Source: Acidovorax sp. A1169 (GTDB lineage Bacteria; Pseudomonadota; Gammaproteobacteria; Burkholderiales; Burkholderiaceae_C). From it: a DNA stretch of 64,000 nt. A program made the translations under genes and the position numbers. The notes below the pieces were generated by a model that ran no database searches, had not been told where the DNA came from, and saw only the letters and a list, made by a program, of their open reading frames with translations. This document shows positions 52,236 through 63,500 of the stretch, in pieces; within the stretch, counting starts at the first letter, position 1; each line of letters begins with the position of its first letter. The stretch covers positions 1-64,000 of the forward strand of contig NZ_JAUZDX010000014.1 in assembly GCF_030704685.1 (NCBI RefSeq), in the 5' to 3' direction.

Positions 52236-52706
52236 TTACACGAGGTTCATGTCGGCCCCGCGCACGCGCATTTGCTGCTCCAGTTGTCCCACATAGGCGG
52301 CGGTGGTGTTGTCGGATTCCTGGGCACGTGCGGCCAGGCGGGTTTCGAGGTGGTCCAGCCGGGCCAGCAAGGCGGTGTGCGTTTGCTGCTGCTGGGTTTC
52401 CAGGAAGGCGCGCAACTCGGTGAAGCGCGAGGCTTCGGCCTTGTCGGCCAGCTCACGCTGGGCCTGCAGCTCCTTGGTGTGGCGGCGCGTCTCCAGCAGC
52501 ACCGAGCCCTGCAGCGACAGCACATAGGCCACGCCGACGATGGCCAGCAAGGCCGTGAGGCCCAGCATGAGCATGCCCAGTGGCGCCTCCAGTGTGGTCA
52601 CGCCCAGGGACACGGGCACGGGGGCAGACAGCGCTGCCCAGTTGAGGGCCGCCAGCACGGCAATGGCCAGCATGGTCAGCAGCAGCACGATGGATCGTAA
52701 TTGCAT
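52236..52706 (-). CDS. Small membrane protein with cytosolic coiled coil
   Basis: A 156-residue protein from MQLRSIVLLLTML. Two membrane spans (about 4-24 and 43-66) are followed by a Gln/Glu-rich helical tail (TRRHTKELQAQRELADKAEASRFTELRAFLETQQQQ) likely to form a coiled coil. It resembles LapA/DUF1049-like proteins. Its function is not known. Confidence 0.7.
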   Translation of the reverse strand: MQLRSIVLLLTMLAIAVLAALNWAALSAPVPVSLGVTTLEAPLGMLMLGLTALLAIVGVAYVLSLQGSVLLETRRHTKELQAQRELADKAEASRFTELRAFLETQQQQTHTALLARLDHLETRLAARAQESDNTTAAYVGQLEQQMRVRGADMNLV

Positions 52707-53028
52707 GGGAAAAGCTCCGTTCGTTCGTTGCACGCATCGCACGCCGGCCCTCATGGCCGGCGGCGCGTTGAACGGGTTGTAACCGATGCAGGGCGGCAAA
52801 CGCCGACCTTGCAGCGGTTTGCCGAAGCTGTCCTACAGGGGCGGCCGCCTGGCCGCTGCGCGGCGGCCGGTGGCCGGGATAAAAAAGTTGCGAAGCGTCC
52901 CGAAACGAAAAAAAGAGAGGGAGGGAGGAAAACGCTCCGGAAGGGGCAGTCGGAACCCATGGGACCGAAAGGCTTCGCAACGTCAAAATGGTACTTCAAT
53001 CACGGCGGTGGATGATCGACGAGGATTC
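52707..53028. other. Non-coding spacer with polypurine tract
   Basis: No gene is supported. It contains a GGCC hairpin near 52745-52765, an inverted pair GTTGCGAAGC (52887-52896) / GCTTCGCAAC (52972-52981), and a purine run at about 52907-52933. The promoter of the minus-strand gene at 52706 should be at its left end. Confidence 0.5.
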
Positions 53029-53111
53029 TGTGGCCACGTCACATCGCTGCGCGATATGAGTGTCCCCAAACCCCGCAAGCGCTGCGCGCTGACGCCATTG
53101 CACGGCGCCAT

Positions 53112-53143
53112 CTGGATCAGTTGGCCCGGGCCAACTGATCCAG
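53112..53143. terminator. Perfect 32-base palindrome downstream of acs
   Basis: CTGGATCAGTTGGCCC followed at once by its exact reverse complement. In copy B (53238-53269) the same arms are present with an 8-base imperfect centre. It is likely to fold as a cruciform or RNA hairpin ending the acs transcript. Confidence 0.7.
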
Positions 53144-53242
53144 AATTGCGGGGTTTTGTGGCCACGTCACATCGCTGCGCGATAGGAGCGTCCCCGAACC
53201 GGCAGCGCTGCGCGCTGGCGCCGTTGCACGGCGCCTTCTGGA

Positions 53243-55246
<2,004 letters not shown>

Positions 55247-55400
55247 CTTGTTGTCTCCTGGGTCTGATGGAATTGGTTTGGCCGGTACTGTCCTGCGCGG
55301 CACTTACAAGCCACTGACTGGCACGAAGCTTACAGGTCCTGTCACAGGCCACTGCGGGAGACACCCTAAAATCGCGCGTCTCCCCTACCCCACCCCCTTT

Positions 55401-56009
55401 ATGTCCGCCCCCAAGCCCCCCCTCAAGCCCACGCCCATGCGCCCCCTGTCCTCGCTGATCTTTGCGAGCCGCTGGCTGCAACTGCCCCTGTACCTGGGCC
55501 TGATCCTGGCGCAGGCGGTGTATGTGTTCCATTTCTGGGTGGAGCTGGTGCACCTGATCGAGGCCGCCTTCGGCAACACGGCGGCGCTCAAACAGCTGGT
55601 TTCCAGCATCGGCTACAAGAGCGATTTCGAGGTCACGGCGCTCAACGAGACCATCATCATGCTGGTGGTGCTGGCGCTGATCGACGTGGTGATGATCTCC
55701 AACCTGCTGATCATGGTCATCGTGGGCGGCTACGAGACCTTTGTCTCGCGCCTGCACCTCGAAGACCACCCCGACCAGCCCGAATGGCTGAGCCACGTGA
55801 ACGCCTCGGTGCTCAAGGTCAAGCTGGCCACGGCCATCATCGGCATCAGCTCCATCCACCTGCTCAAGACCTTCATCAACGCCGCCAACTACGACGAGAA
55901 GGTGCTGATGTGGCAGACCATCATCCACGTGGTGTTCCTGCTGAGCGCGCTGGCCATCGCGGCGACGGACCGCCTGATGGCGCACAGCACACCGCCTGCA
56001 CGGCACTGA
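55401..56009 (+). CDS. YqhA/UPF0114-family membrane protein
   Basis: A 202-residue inner-membrane protein with four hydrophobic segments (about 15-45, 85-115, 130-155, 175-195). [16 protein letters not shown] and [19 protein letters not shown] are typical of UPF0114. Its function is unknown. It is divergent from acs across 154 bases. A terminator follows at 56026. Confidence 0.88.
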   Translation: MSAPKPPLKPTPMRPLSSLIFASRWLQLPLYLGLILAQAVYVFHFWVELVHLIEAAFGNTAALKQLVSSIGYKSDFEVTALNETIIMLVVLALIDVVMISNLLIMVIVGGYETFVSRLHLEDHPDQPEWLSHVNASVLKVKLATAIIGISSIHLLKTFINAANYDEKVLMWQTIIHVVFLLSALAIAATDRLMAHSTPPARH

Positions 56010-56025
56010 CCGGCCCCGGCCAACC

Positions 56026-56069
56026 AAGCCCCGCAAGGACCTGCCCGCCAGGTCCGGCGGGGCTTTTTT
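56026..56069 (+). terminator. Rho-independent terminator after the UPF0114 gene
   Basis: AAGCCCCGC (56026-56034) pairs with GCGGGGCTT (56057-56065), with inner GGACCTG / CAGGTCC, followed by TTTT. Confidence 0.9.
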
Positions 56070-56125
56070 CATGGGCAACGCGCGCGGTGCGCCCGCTTAT
56101 ACCACCGTCGTAAAAACCCGCATTC

Positions 56126-56154
56126 CCGACATAAACGCACTGAATACATATAAT
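56126..56154 (+). promoter_or_regulatory. Sigma70-type promoter of proVWX
   Basis: A -35 box CCGACA (56126-56131), a 17-base spacer and a consensus -10 TATAAT (56149-56154) in an AT-rich patch. It is the best promoter in the region and would give a leader of about 375 bases. Confidence 0.7.
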
Positions 56155-56159
56155 TCACC

Positions 56160-56535
56160 GGTGTTTTACAACCTGCAACGCAGGTAATTCGTCCTTTTCA
56201 CAGGGCGAATCCCCCAGTCGGGGCGGCTGAAACCTGTTGACGGACAGCAGCCTCCGACGCCATGGCCGGATCTCCGGCCCTGATGTATCGTTCAGCGTTC
56301 GGCCACCCCTGCGGGGCCGCGCCGACTCTGAGGCCCTTGCGCACCACCTTGCGTGCCATCCGGGCCGATCCGGGCACCTGCCGTGCCCACCCCTTGCCTT
56401 TGTGCCCTGCGCCTGCGCGCCGGGTCGGCTGCCGCATCAGGGTTCCGCTTTTCCGGCCTTCCATCGAGCCTGGGCCACCTGCAGGTGGCCGGGCGTGTTG
56501 ATCCACCAGCCATCCACCGAGGAAGGACCCACCCC
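56160..56535 (+). other. Long structured leader of proVWX
   Basis: About 375 transcribed non-coding bases before proV. It contains a tight hairpin ACCTGC/GCAGGT (56171-56185), a CCCC/GGGG hairpin near 56211-56224 and several GC-rich stems. No known riboswitch consensus was matched by eye. Confidence 0.45.
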
Positions 56536-57786
56536 ATGGCCAAACAAATCACCATCGAGCATGTGTTCAAGGTTTTCGGCGACACGCCGCAGACCGCGCT
56601 GGACCTGGCACGCCAGGGCCTGGGCAAGAAAGACATCCTGACGCAGACCGGCAATTCCATCGCCGTCTTCGACGCCAGCTTCACCATCGCGGCCGGCGAG
56701 ATCTTCGTCGTCATGGGCCTGTCGGGCTCGGGCAAATCCACGCTGGTGCGCATGCTCAACCGCCTGATCGAACCCACGGCCGGCCGCATCCTGGTGGAAG
56801 GCGAGGACATCAACGCCCTGGGCGAGCGCCAGCTGCGCGCCCTGCGCCGCAAGGACATCAGCATGGTGTTCCAGTCCTTCGCCCTCATGCCGCACCTGAC
56901 GGTGCAGGACAACGCCGCCTTCGGGCTCGAACTGGCCGGGGTGGGCCGTGCGGAGCGCCAGCAGCAGGCCGCCCTGGCGCTGGAGCAGGTGGGCCTGGCC
57001 GGCTGGGGCGCGAGCTACCCCGACGAGCTCTCCGGCGGCATGCAGCAGCGCGTGGGCCTGGCGCGGGCGCTGGCCAGCGACCCGTCCATCCTGCTCATGG
57101 ACGAGGCTTTCTCCGCCCTGGACCCGATCATCCGCTCGGAGATGCAGGGCGAGCTGCTGCGCCTGCAGCAGGTGCGCCGGCGCACCATCGTCTTCATCTC
57201 GCACGACCTGGACGAGGCCATGCGCATCGGCGACCGCATTGCCATCATGAAAGACGGCGAAGTGGTGCAGGTGGGCACGCCCGACGAGATCCTGCGAAAC
57301 CCTGCCAACGACTACGTGCGCAGCTTCGTGCGCGGCGTGGACGCAGCCGCCGTGTTCAAGGCCGGCGACATCGCGCGCAAGCGCCTCACCGTGGTGAACG
57401 AGCACAGCGACCGGGGCGCCCGTGCGGCGCTGCAGCTGATCGAGGGGCACGATGACGACTTCGCCTACGTGCTCAGCCCCAGCCGGCGCTACCTGGGCAC
57501 CGTGTCGGCCGACTCGCTGCGCGCGGCCCTGCGCGGCCACACCGGGCCGCTGGGGCTGCAGCATGCCTACATCGGAGGGGTGGAGCCCATCGCTGCGCAG
57601 GCGCCGGTGGCCGACCTGTTCGGCCAGGTGGCGCAGGCGCCCTGCGCGCTGCCCGTGGTGGAGGCCGATGGGCGCTTTCGCGGCGCCATCAGCAAGACCA
57701 CGCTGCTGCGCTTTCTGGACCGGGACACACCGCCCCTTCCCGCCGCCACCACCCCATCGACCGCCACCACCGGGAGCCCCGCATGA
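56536..57786 (+). CDS. proV: Glycine betaine/proline ABC transporter ATPase
   Basis: A 416-residue ATPase energising osmoprotectant import. ABC module: Walker [10 protein letters not shown] (about 63-71), Q-loop FQSFALMPH, signature LSGGMQQRV and Walker [14 protein letters not shown]. The N-terminal extension [16 protein letters not shown] and a C-terminal tandem CBS domain (about 280-405; [17 protein letters not shown] and [18 protein letters not shown]) are typical of ProV/OpuAA. The start at 56536 follows GAGGAAGG. It overlaps proW by ATGA. Confidence 0.95.
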   Translation: MAKQITIEHVFKVFGDTPQTALDLARQGLGKKDILTQTGNSIAVFDASFTIAAGEIFVVMGLSGSGKSTLVRMLNRLIEPTAGRILVEGEDINALGERQLRALRRKDISMVFQSFALMPHLTVQDNAAFGLELAGVGRAERQQQAALALEQVGLAGWGASYPDELSGGMQQRVGLARALASDPSILLMDEAFSALDPIIRSEMQGELLRLQQVRRRTIVFISHDLDEAMRIGDRIAIMKDGEVVQVGTPDEILRNPANDYVRSFVRGVDAAAVFKAGDIARKRLTVVNEHSDRGARAALQLIEGHDDDFAYVLSPSRRYLGTVSADSLRAALRGHTGPLGLQHAYIGGVEPIAAQAPVADLFGQVAQAPCALPVVEADGRFRGAISKTTLLRFLDRDTPPLPAATTPSTATTGSPA

Positions 57787-58991
57787 CCGAGACCACGCTG
57801 AACCCAACACTCCCCGCCATGGCGCGGGAAGCATCCCTGCCCCTTCAGACCGAAACCAGCCCCTGGGCCGGCGATGCCGCCACCGCCCTGCCGCAGCCCG
57901 CGCCCTTCATCGATCCCTGGCAGGCCTCCATGCAGGCCGGCGACGGCGGCGCAGCGTCCACCGACTGGCTCAACGCTCCGCTACCGGCTGCGGACCTGGC
58001 GGGCACGGTCGACCCCACTGCAGCCAGCAGCCTGAACCCCGGCCAGTGGCTCGACGGCTCCGTGCCCGTACAGGCCTGGATCAACCAGGGCCTTGGCTGG
58101 GCGGTGGAACACTTTCGCCCCTTTTTCCAGAGTATGCGCGCGCCCATCGACGGCACGCTCAGCGGGGTCGAGGGCCTGCTCACCAGCCTGCCCGCCCCGG
58201 CCATGGTGGTGCTGGCAGGCCTGCTGGCCTGGCAGTTCGCGGGCCGGGCCCTCGCACTGGGCACGGTGGTGTCGCTGGCCCTGGTGGCGCTGCTGGGCAT
58301 CTGGCCCGAGGCCATGGTCACGCTGTCGCTGGTGCTCACCTCGCTGGCCTTCTGCGTGCTGATCGGCCTGCCCCTGGGCATCGTGCTGGCCAGCAGCGAC
58401 CGCGCCCAGCGCCTCATGCGCCCGCTGCTCGACGCCATGCAGACCACGCCGGCCTTCGTCTACCTGGTGCCGGTGGTGATGCTGTTCGGCATTGGCAACG
58501 TGCCGGGCGTGATGGTCACCATCGTCTTTGCGCTGCCGCCGCTGGTGCGCCTGACCAACCTGGGACTGCGCCAGGTGCGGCCCGACCTGATCGAGGCCTC
58601 GCGCGCCTACGGCGCGTCGCCGCTGCAGATGCTGGTGAAGGTGCAGCTGCCGCTGGCCATGCCATCCATCATGGCCGGCATCAACCAGGCGCTGATGCTG
58701 TCGCTGTCGATGGTGGTCATCGCCTCGATGATCGCCGTGGGCGGCCTGGGGCAGATGGTGCTGCGCGGCATCGGCCGGCTGGACATGGGCCTGGCCACCG
58801 TGGGCGGCCTGGGCATCGTGCTGCTGGCCATCACGCTGGACCGCATCACCCAGTCCCTGGGCCGGCCGCGCCGCGGCGTGCGCCACTGGTGGCACACCGG
58901 CCCTGCGGGCCTGGTGTTGCGCACCACATCGCGCCTGGTGCAGCCACGCCGGGCCGCGCAAGGCCCGGGTGCCCTGCCCGCCCTGCGCTGA
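57783..58991 (+). CDS. proW: Glycine betaine/proline ABC transporter permease
   Basis: A 402-residue permease. A long polar N-terminal region of about 130 residues, as in enteric ProW, precedes a BPD-type membrane domain with about six spans. The EAA loop is [30 protein letters not shown], which contacts ProV. The start ATG overlaps the proV stop (ATGA), so translation is coupled. Confidence 0.94.
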   Translation: MTETTLNPTLPAMAREASLPLQTETSPWAGDAATALPQPAPFIDPWQASMQAGDGGAASTDWLNAPLPAADLAGTVDPTAASSLNPGQWLDGSVPVQAWINQGLGWAVEHFRPFFQSMRAPIDGTLSGVEGLLTSLPAPAMVVLAGLLAWQFAGRALALGTVVSLALVALLGIWPEAMVTLSLVLTSLAFCVLIGLPLGIVLASSDRAQRLMRPLLDAMQTTPAFVYLVPVVMLFGIGNVPGVMVTIVFALPPLVRLTNLGLRQVRPDLIEASRAYGASPLQMLVKVQLPLAMPSIMAGINQALMLSLSMVVIASMIAVGGLGQMVLRGIGRLDMGLATVGGLGIVLLAITLDRITQSLGRPRRGVRHWWHTGPAGLVLRTTSRLVQPRRAAQGPGALPALR

Positions 58992-59020
58992 TCCCCCACC
59001 CGACACGAGGAAACGAACCC

Positions 59021-60025
59021 ATGGCATCCATGAACCACCGCATCGCCACCGTGCTTGCCGCCTTCACCCTGGCAGGCGGCGCCTGCGCGCAAGCCAACCT
59101 GCCCGGCAAGGGCATCGCCGTGCAGCCCCTGCAAAGCTCCATCGCCGAAGAGAGCTTCCAGACCCTGCTGGTGGGCCGCGCGCTCGAAAAGCTGGGCTAC
59201 ACCGTACAGCCCATCAAGGAGGTCGAGTACCCCACCGCCCACGTGGCCATCGCCCAGGGCGACGCCACCTACATGGCCAACCACTGGGACCCGCTGCACG
59301 CCGACTTCTACCGCAATGCGGGTGGCGACGCCAAACTCTCGCGCACCGGCAGCTATTCGCAGAACGCCGTGCAGGGCTACCTGATCGACAAGAAGACGGC
59401 CGAGCAGTACGGCATCACCCACATCGACCAGCTCAAGGACCCGAAGCTCGCCCGCCTGTTCGACACCAACGGCGATGACAAGGCCGACCTCACCGGCTGC
59501 ACGCCCGGCTGGGGCTGCGAGGGCGTGATCGAGCACCAACTCACGGCCTACGGCCTCACCGGCACGGTGACCCACGTGCAGGGCAGCTACTCGGCGTTGA
59601 TCGCCGACACCCTTGCCCGGTTCAAGCAGGGCCAGCCCATCCTGCACTACACCTGGACGCCTTACTGGGTCAGCGGCGTGCTGCGCCCCGGCCAGGAAGT
59701 GGTGTGGCTGCAGGTGCCGCACTCCGCGCTGCCGGGCGAGCAGGCCGCTCTGGAGACGCGCCTGGCGAATGGCAGAAACTACGGCTTCATCCCCAACCAC
59801 CAGCGCATCGTGGCCAACCGGCAGTTCACCGACCAGAACCCGGCGGCAGCGAAGCTGTTCGAGGTGATGCAACTGCCCGTGGGCGACATCAACGCCCAGA
59901 ACCTGGCCATGCGCGACGGGCAGAACCGGCCCGCCGACCTCACGCGCCATGCGGACGGCTGGATCCGCGCGCACCAGGCCACCTTCGACAGCTGGATCGC
60001 ACAGGCGCTGGCGGCATCCAGGTAA
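59021..60025 (+). CDS. proX: Glycine betaine/proline-binding protein
   Basis: A 334-residue periplasmic receptor. Signal peptide cleaved near GACAQA, then [31 protein letters not shown]. Trp-containing ligand segments ([30 protein letters not shown]) fit the aromatic box that binds quaternary ammonium groups. It starts 29 bases after proW and is preceded by GAGGAAA. Last gene of the operon. Confidence 0.94.
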   Translation: MASMNHRIATVLAAFTLAGGACAQANLPGKGIAVQPLQSSIAEESFQTLLVGRALEKLGYTVQPIKEVEYPTAHVAIAQGDATYMANHWDPLHADFYRNAGGDAKLSRTGSYSQNAVQGYLIDKKTAEQYGITHIDQLKDPKLARLFDTNGDDKADLTGCTPGWGCEGVIEHQLTAYGLTGTVTHVQGSYSALIADTLARFKQGQPILHYTWTPYWVSGVLRPGQEVVWLQVPHSALPGEQAALETRLANGRNYGFIPNHQRIVANRQFTDQNPAAAKLFEVMQLPVGDINAQNLAMRDGQNRPADLTRHADGWIRAHQATFDSWIAQALAASR

Positions 60026-60185
60026 CTCCGCAAGTTGTGCGGAATGTCTCACTCTTTCGGGTGAGTGTGTGTGGTGCAGGCCACAAGTGGCCGCAGCGCG
60101 CTGCAGGTGGCGGGGCGTGCGCCGCATAATCCGGCCGCTTCGACCCACCCTTGCCGGCCATCGACTTGTGGCCTGCCGCACCACC

Positions 60186-61304
60186 ATGCAATGCCCGCGC
60201 TGCAACTGGCAAAACCACGCCTTCTACACCCAATGCTTCAGCTGCCAGGCGCCGCTGCCGGTGGCTGGCACGCAGGCAGGTGCAGCCCCAGCCCCATTCC
60301 CTGACGCCAAAGCCCCGGCCCCCAAGCCTGCGCAAAAGCAGGCACACCAGGCCGAATTGGTCGAGGTGTTTCCCGGCACCCTGCCGCGCCTGGGCGCCAC
60401 ACTGATCGACGGGTTCCTCATGCTGGTCCTGCCCATCGCGATGGTGCTGGTCTGGGTGTTGGCCCGACCGTTATTCGACGCAGCCCCGAACGCCGTCTAC
60501 CCGGCCGCGCTGGCACTGGCGGTGCTGGGCCTGTTCTCCCCCGCGCTGATGGACGCCATGGGCCGGGGCTCGCCAGGCAAGCGCCTGCTCGGCATGCGCG
60601 TCACCACGCGCACGGGCGAGCGGCCCGGCGTGGTGCGCTCCATGCTGCGGCATTTCCTCAAGTACACGCTGACCTTGGGGCTCACGGTGGCCGTGCCCTT
60701 TTTGCTGCACCGCGTGCTCACGGCCCTGTTCGGCGAGCGCGGCCTGCACAGCTCGATGACGGGCACCTTCGTCGTTTCCAGCAACGCCAGCGACACCGCC
60801 ATCCAGAAGGCCGTGGCACTGGAACGCGGGCCGGGCTGGTTCCTCAAGGCGATGGTGGCGCTGGGAGCGCTGTCGGCCTTCAGTTTCGCGATCATGGTGG
60901 CCGCGGCGCTGTGGAACCAGGGCGACGAGCCCGCCAACCCGCACCGCGACCAGGTACGCCTGCTGGACAAGGCTGCGCGCCCCGTGCTGCAACTGGTGGA
61001 GAACCACTACCGCAACACCGGCAGCTTTCCTGCCAATGCGGCGGCCATCGGCCTGGCCCAGACGGGGCAGTTGCCGGCAGGCTTCAAGGCGCTGGCAATC
61101 GAACCGGCCAATGGCGTGGTACGCCTGACCATTGCCGACGGCGCGGGCGAGCCACTGGACGGCAAGCACCTGGTCTACATGCCCACGATGAAGAAGCGCA
61201 AGGGCCAGGGCGACATCGGCAAATGGCAGTGCGGCAGCGACGACATCGCGCGCGAGAACCTGTCCTTCGGTTGCCGCCACGCCGTGGCGGGCGCGGCGAA
61301 ATAG
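60186..61304 (+). CDS. Zinc-ribbon / RDD membrane protein with pilin-like C-terminus
   Basis: A 372-residue three-part protein. A Cys4 ribbon (CPRCNWQNHAFYTQCFSC, about 3-20), a Pro/Ala linker, then an RDD domain with about four spans (RLGATLIDGFLM... and RGSPGKRLLGMRV). The C-terminal 120 residues (LVENHYRNTGSFPANAAAIGL ... GKHLVYMP) resemble the soluble part of type IV pilin-like proteins. Its function is unknown. It is 160 bases after proX and may or may not share the transcript. Confidence 0.78.
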   Translation: MQCPRCNWQNHAFYTQCFSCQAPLPVAGTQAGAAPAPFPDAKAPAPKPAQKQAHQAELVEVFPGTLPRLGATLIDGFLMLVLPIAMVLVWVLARPLFDAAPNAVYPAALALAVLGLFSPALMDAMGRGSPGKRLLGMRVTTRTGERPGVVRSMLRHFLKYTLTLGLTVAVPFLLHRVLTALFGERGLHSSMTGTFVVSSNASDTAIQKAVALERGPGWFLKAMVALGALSAFSFAIMVAAALWNQGDEPANPHRDQVRLLDKAARPVLQLVENHYRNTGSFPANAAAIGLAQTGQLPAGFKALAIEPANGVVRLTIADGAGEPLDGKHLVYMPTMKKRKGQGDIGKWQCGSDDIARENLSFGCRHAVAGAAK

Positions 61305-61403
61305 ACCACGGGCAGGCCGCCCAAGCTGGCTGCGGCGCCGTCCCACGCCGGTGTCGAGCGGGCTCCTACGGCCGCTCCCGGCAGGCCGCGGTGTGATCGG
61401 GGC

Positions 61404-62534
61404 ATGCCTTCGCCCGCCTCCTCCCCACGCAAGACCACCCCATCCCGCCCCCGCCTGCCCGGTGGGCTGCGCTATGTCAGCACCGCCATGCCGGGCCTCA
61501 CGCGCGTGAAGCGCGGCAAGGCCTTTCGCTACCGCAGCCCCGACGGGCAGTGGGTGGTGGATCCCGACGAGGTGGCGCGCATCAACCGGCTGGCGATACC
61601 GCCGGCCTACACCAGCGTGTGGATCTGCCCGCTGCCCAACGGCCACCTGCAGGCCACGGGTCTGGACGCGCGCGGCCGGCTGCAGTACCGCTACCACCCG
61701 GACTGGCGGCGGCAGCGCGACGAGCACAAGTTCGACCGCATGCAGGCCTTTGGCCGCGCGCTGCCGCGCATCCGAGCGCGCGTGGCGCGCGATCTGAAGG
61801 ACGGCGCACGCGGCAACGCCCTCTCGCGCACCCTGGTACTGGCCACGCTGTTGCGCCTGCTGGACACCACCTTCGTGCGCGTGGGCAATGAGGAGTACGC
61901 CAGCAGCAACAACTCCTTCGGCCTGACCACGCTGCGCACACGCCATGCCAGGCTGCACGGCAGCAAGCTCACACTGAGCTTCAGGGGCAAGAGCGGCGTG
62001 CCGCAGCAGGCCGCGCTGGACGACCAGCGCGTGGCCCGCGTGGTGCGCCGCTGCCAGCAACTGCCGGGGCAGGAGCTGTTCCAGTACGAAGGCGATGACG
62101 GACAACCCCACGCGGTGGGCTCGGGCGATGTGAACGACTACCTGGCCGAGATCACCGGGGCCGACAAGGCCGGCGCCGATGCCATGCGCTTTACCGCCAA
62201 GGACTTCCGCACCTGGCACGGCACGGTGCAGGCGCTGGAGCTCACGCGCCTGGCCTGCGCGGGCCCGGCGGGGCCACAGGCCTACAGCGCCAGGGACATC
62301 CTGGCCGAGGTGGCGCGCCAGCTCGGCAACACACCCGCCGTGTGCAAGAAGTCGTACGTGCACCCGGCGGTGCTGGAGCTGGGCTCGCGCCTGGTGTCCG
62401 ACGCAGGGCCGGGCATGCAGTCGGTGTGGGAGCGCGCCGGCGGCGCGGCATCGCCCCGGGGGCTGAGCGCGGCGGAGCGGCGGCTGCTGGCCTTTCTGCA
62501 CAAGCCGCGCGGCAAGGCGGCGGCAAAAGCCTGA
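61404..62534 (+). CDS. DNA topoisomerase IB
   Basis: A 376-residue poxvirus-type topoisomerase IB that relaxes supercoils through a 3'-phosphotyrosine. The catalytic Tyr lies in KKSYVHPAV (about 318), with the Arg/Lys pentad in RVGNEEYASSNNSFGLTTLRTRH and KDFRTWHGT. The start at 61404 (MPSPASSP) gives a short flexible N-terminus before GLRYVSTAMPGLTRVKRGKAFRY. Confidence 0.93.
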   Translation: MPSPASSPRKTTPSRPRLPGGLRYVSTAMPGLTRVKRGKAFRYRSPDGQWVVDPDEVARINRLAIPPAYTSVWICPLPNGHLQATGLDARGRLQYRYHPDWRRQRDEHKFDRMQAFGRALPRIRARVARDLKDGARGNALSRTLVLATLLRLLDTTFVRVGNEEYASSNNSFGLTTLRTRHARLHGSKLTLSFRGKSGVPQQAALDDQRVARVVRRCQQLPGQELFQYEGDDGQPHAVGSGDVNDYLAEITGADKAGADAMRFTAKDFRTWHGTVQALELTRLACAGPAGPQAYSARDILAEVARQLGNTPAVCKKSYVHPAVLELGSRLVSDAGPGMQSVWERAGGAASPRGLSAAERRLLAFLHKPRGKAAAKA

Positions 62535-62674
62535 GTCCGTGTCGCCAAGGTGCCGCGCCGAGCCTCGGCTGGGGTGGTGGGTGGCTAAAATTGCTGCAGC
62601 GCGGCAAAAACAGCGGTCCCTCCTGCCGCCATCGGTACCCCCATCGACATCGCCCCCACGAGCAGCCCATCACC

Positions 62675-63472
62675 ATGCTGGAATCACTGAGCAGCGGCGC
62701 TGACCGCAACGCGCAGCAGCGCCCCTTCCTGAGCCTGGAAGAGCGCGACGCCATCAACCGCGGCCGGTGGTTCGCGGCGCTCACGCCCTCGCTCAGGCAC
62801 GACATCCTGCGCCTGGGCCGCGTCACGCGCTACGCGCACGGCAAGATGATCGTCGAGCAGGGCAAGCCGGCAACGGACTGGTTCACCTGTGCCAGCGGCG
62901 CCATCCGCTTTCGGCGCACCACGCCCTCGGGCAAGCAGGTCACGCTGGCCTATGTGGAGCCGGGCATCTGGGTCGGCGAGGCCGAGGTGCTGCACCAGGG
63001 CGCCAACACCTACGACGCCCACGCGCATGGCCCCACCACGGTGCTCAGCGTGGCCGAGGCGGTGTTCCGCCAGCTGCTGCGCGAACACCCCTCGTTCGGC
63101 GAGGCGCTGCTCACCCTGCAGGCGCGGCGCATGCGCTATCTGTACTGGATGATGGAGGACATGGCCACCCTGCCCCTGCGCGCACGGCTGGCCAAGCAAC
63201 TCCTGCACATGCTGCGCCGCTTCGGCGAGCGCGCGGCCGTGCCCGGCACGCGCGGCGCCATCGGTCTGTCGCTGGTGCAGGACGAGCTGGCGCAGCTGCT
63301 GGGCGGCTCGCGCCAGCGTATCAACATGGAGCTCAAGTGGATGGAGCGCGAGGGCATCATCGGCATCCACCAGCGCGACATCGTGGTGCACAACCTCGCG
63401 CAGCTCGAAGCGCTGGCGCAGCAGGAGTCGCTGCCGCACAGCGAACCCGCAACAGTTCACAGAACCGATTGA
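62675..63472 (+). CDS. Crp/Fnr-family transcriptional regulator
   Basis: A 265-residue regulator. An N-terminal cyclic-nucleotide-binding-like barrel (about 35-150; GKMIVEQGKPATDWFTCASGAIRF and VTLAYVEPGIWVGEAEVL), a long dimer helix, then an HTH_Crp domain (GLSLVQDELAQLLGGSRQRINMELKWMEREGII). Fnr-type Fe-S cysteines are absent. The effector is unknown. Confidence 0.9.
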   Translation: MLESLSSGADRNAQQRPFLSLEERDAINRGRWFAALTPSLRHDILRLGRVTRYAHGKMIVEQGKPATDWFTCASGAIRFRRTTPSGKQVTLAYVEPGIWVGEAEVLHQGANTYDAHAHGPTTVLSVAEAVFRQLLREHPSFGEALLTLQARRMRYLYWMMEDMATLPLRARLAKQLLHMLRRFGERAAVPGTRGAIGLSLVQDELAQLLGGSRQRINMELKWMEREGIIGIHQRDIVVHNLAQLEALAQQESLPHSEPATVHRTD

Positions 63473-63500
63473 CAGCTGCCTGAGTAGCCGCGCGCGGACA

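Noticed and set aside
56425-56520. ZTP-type riboswitch in the proV leader
   Set aside because: Short resemblances (GGGTCGGCTG and GCCTGGGCC) do not keep the order, spacing and pairing of the consensus, and the downstream gene is not a folate or purine gene.
56237-56641. 134-codon frame upstream of and overlapping proV
   Set aside because: It runs out of frame into proV, is rich in Pro/Arg/Cys as in shadow frames, and has no recognisable domain.
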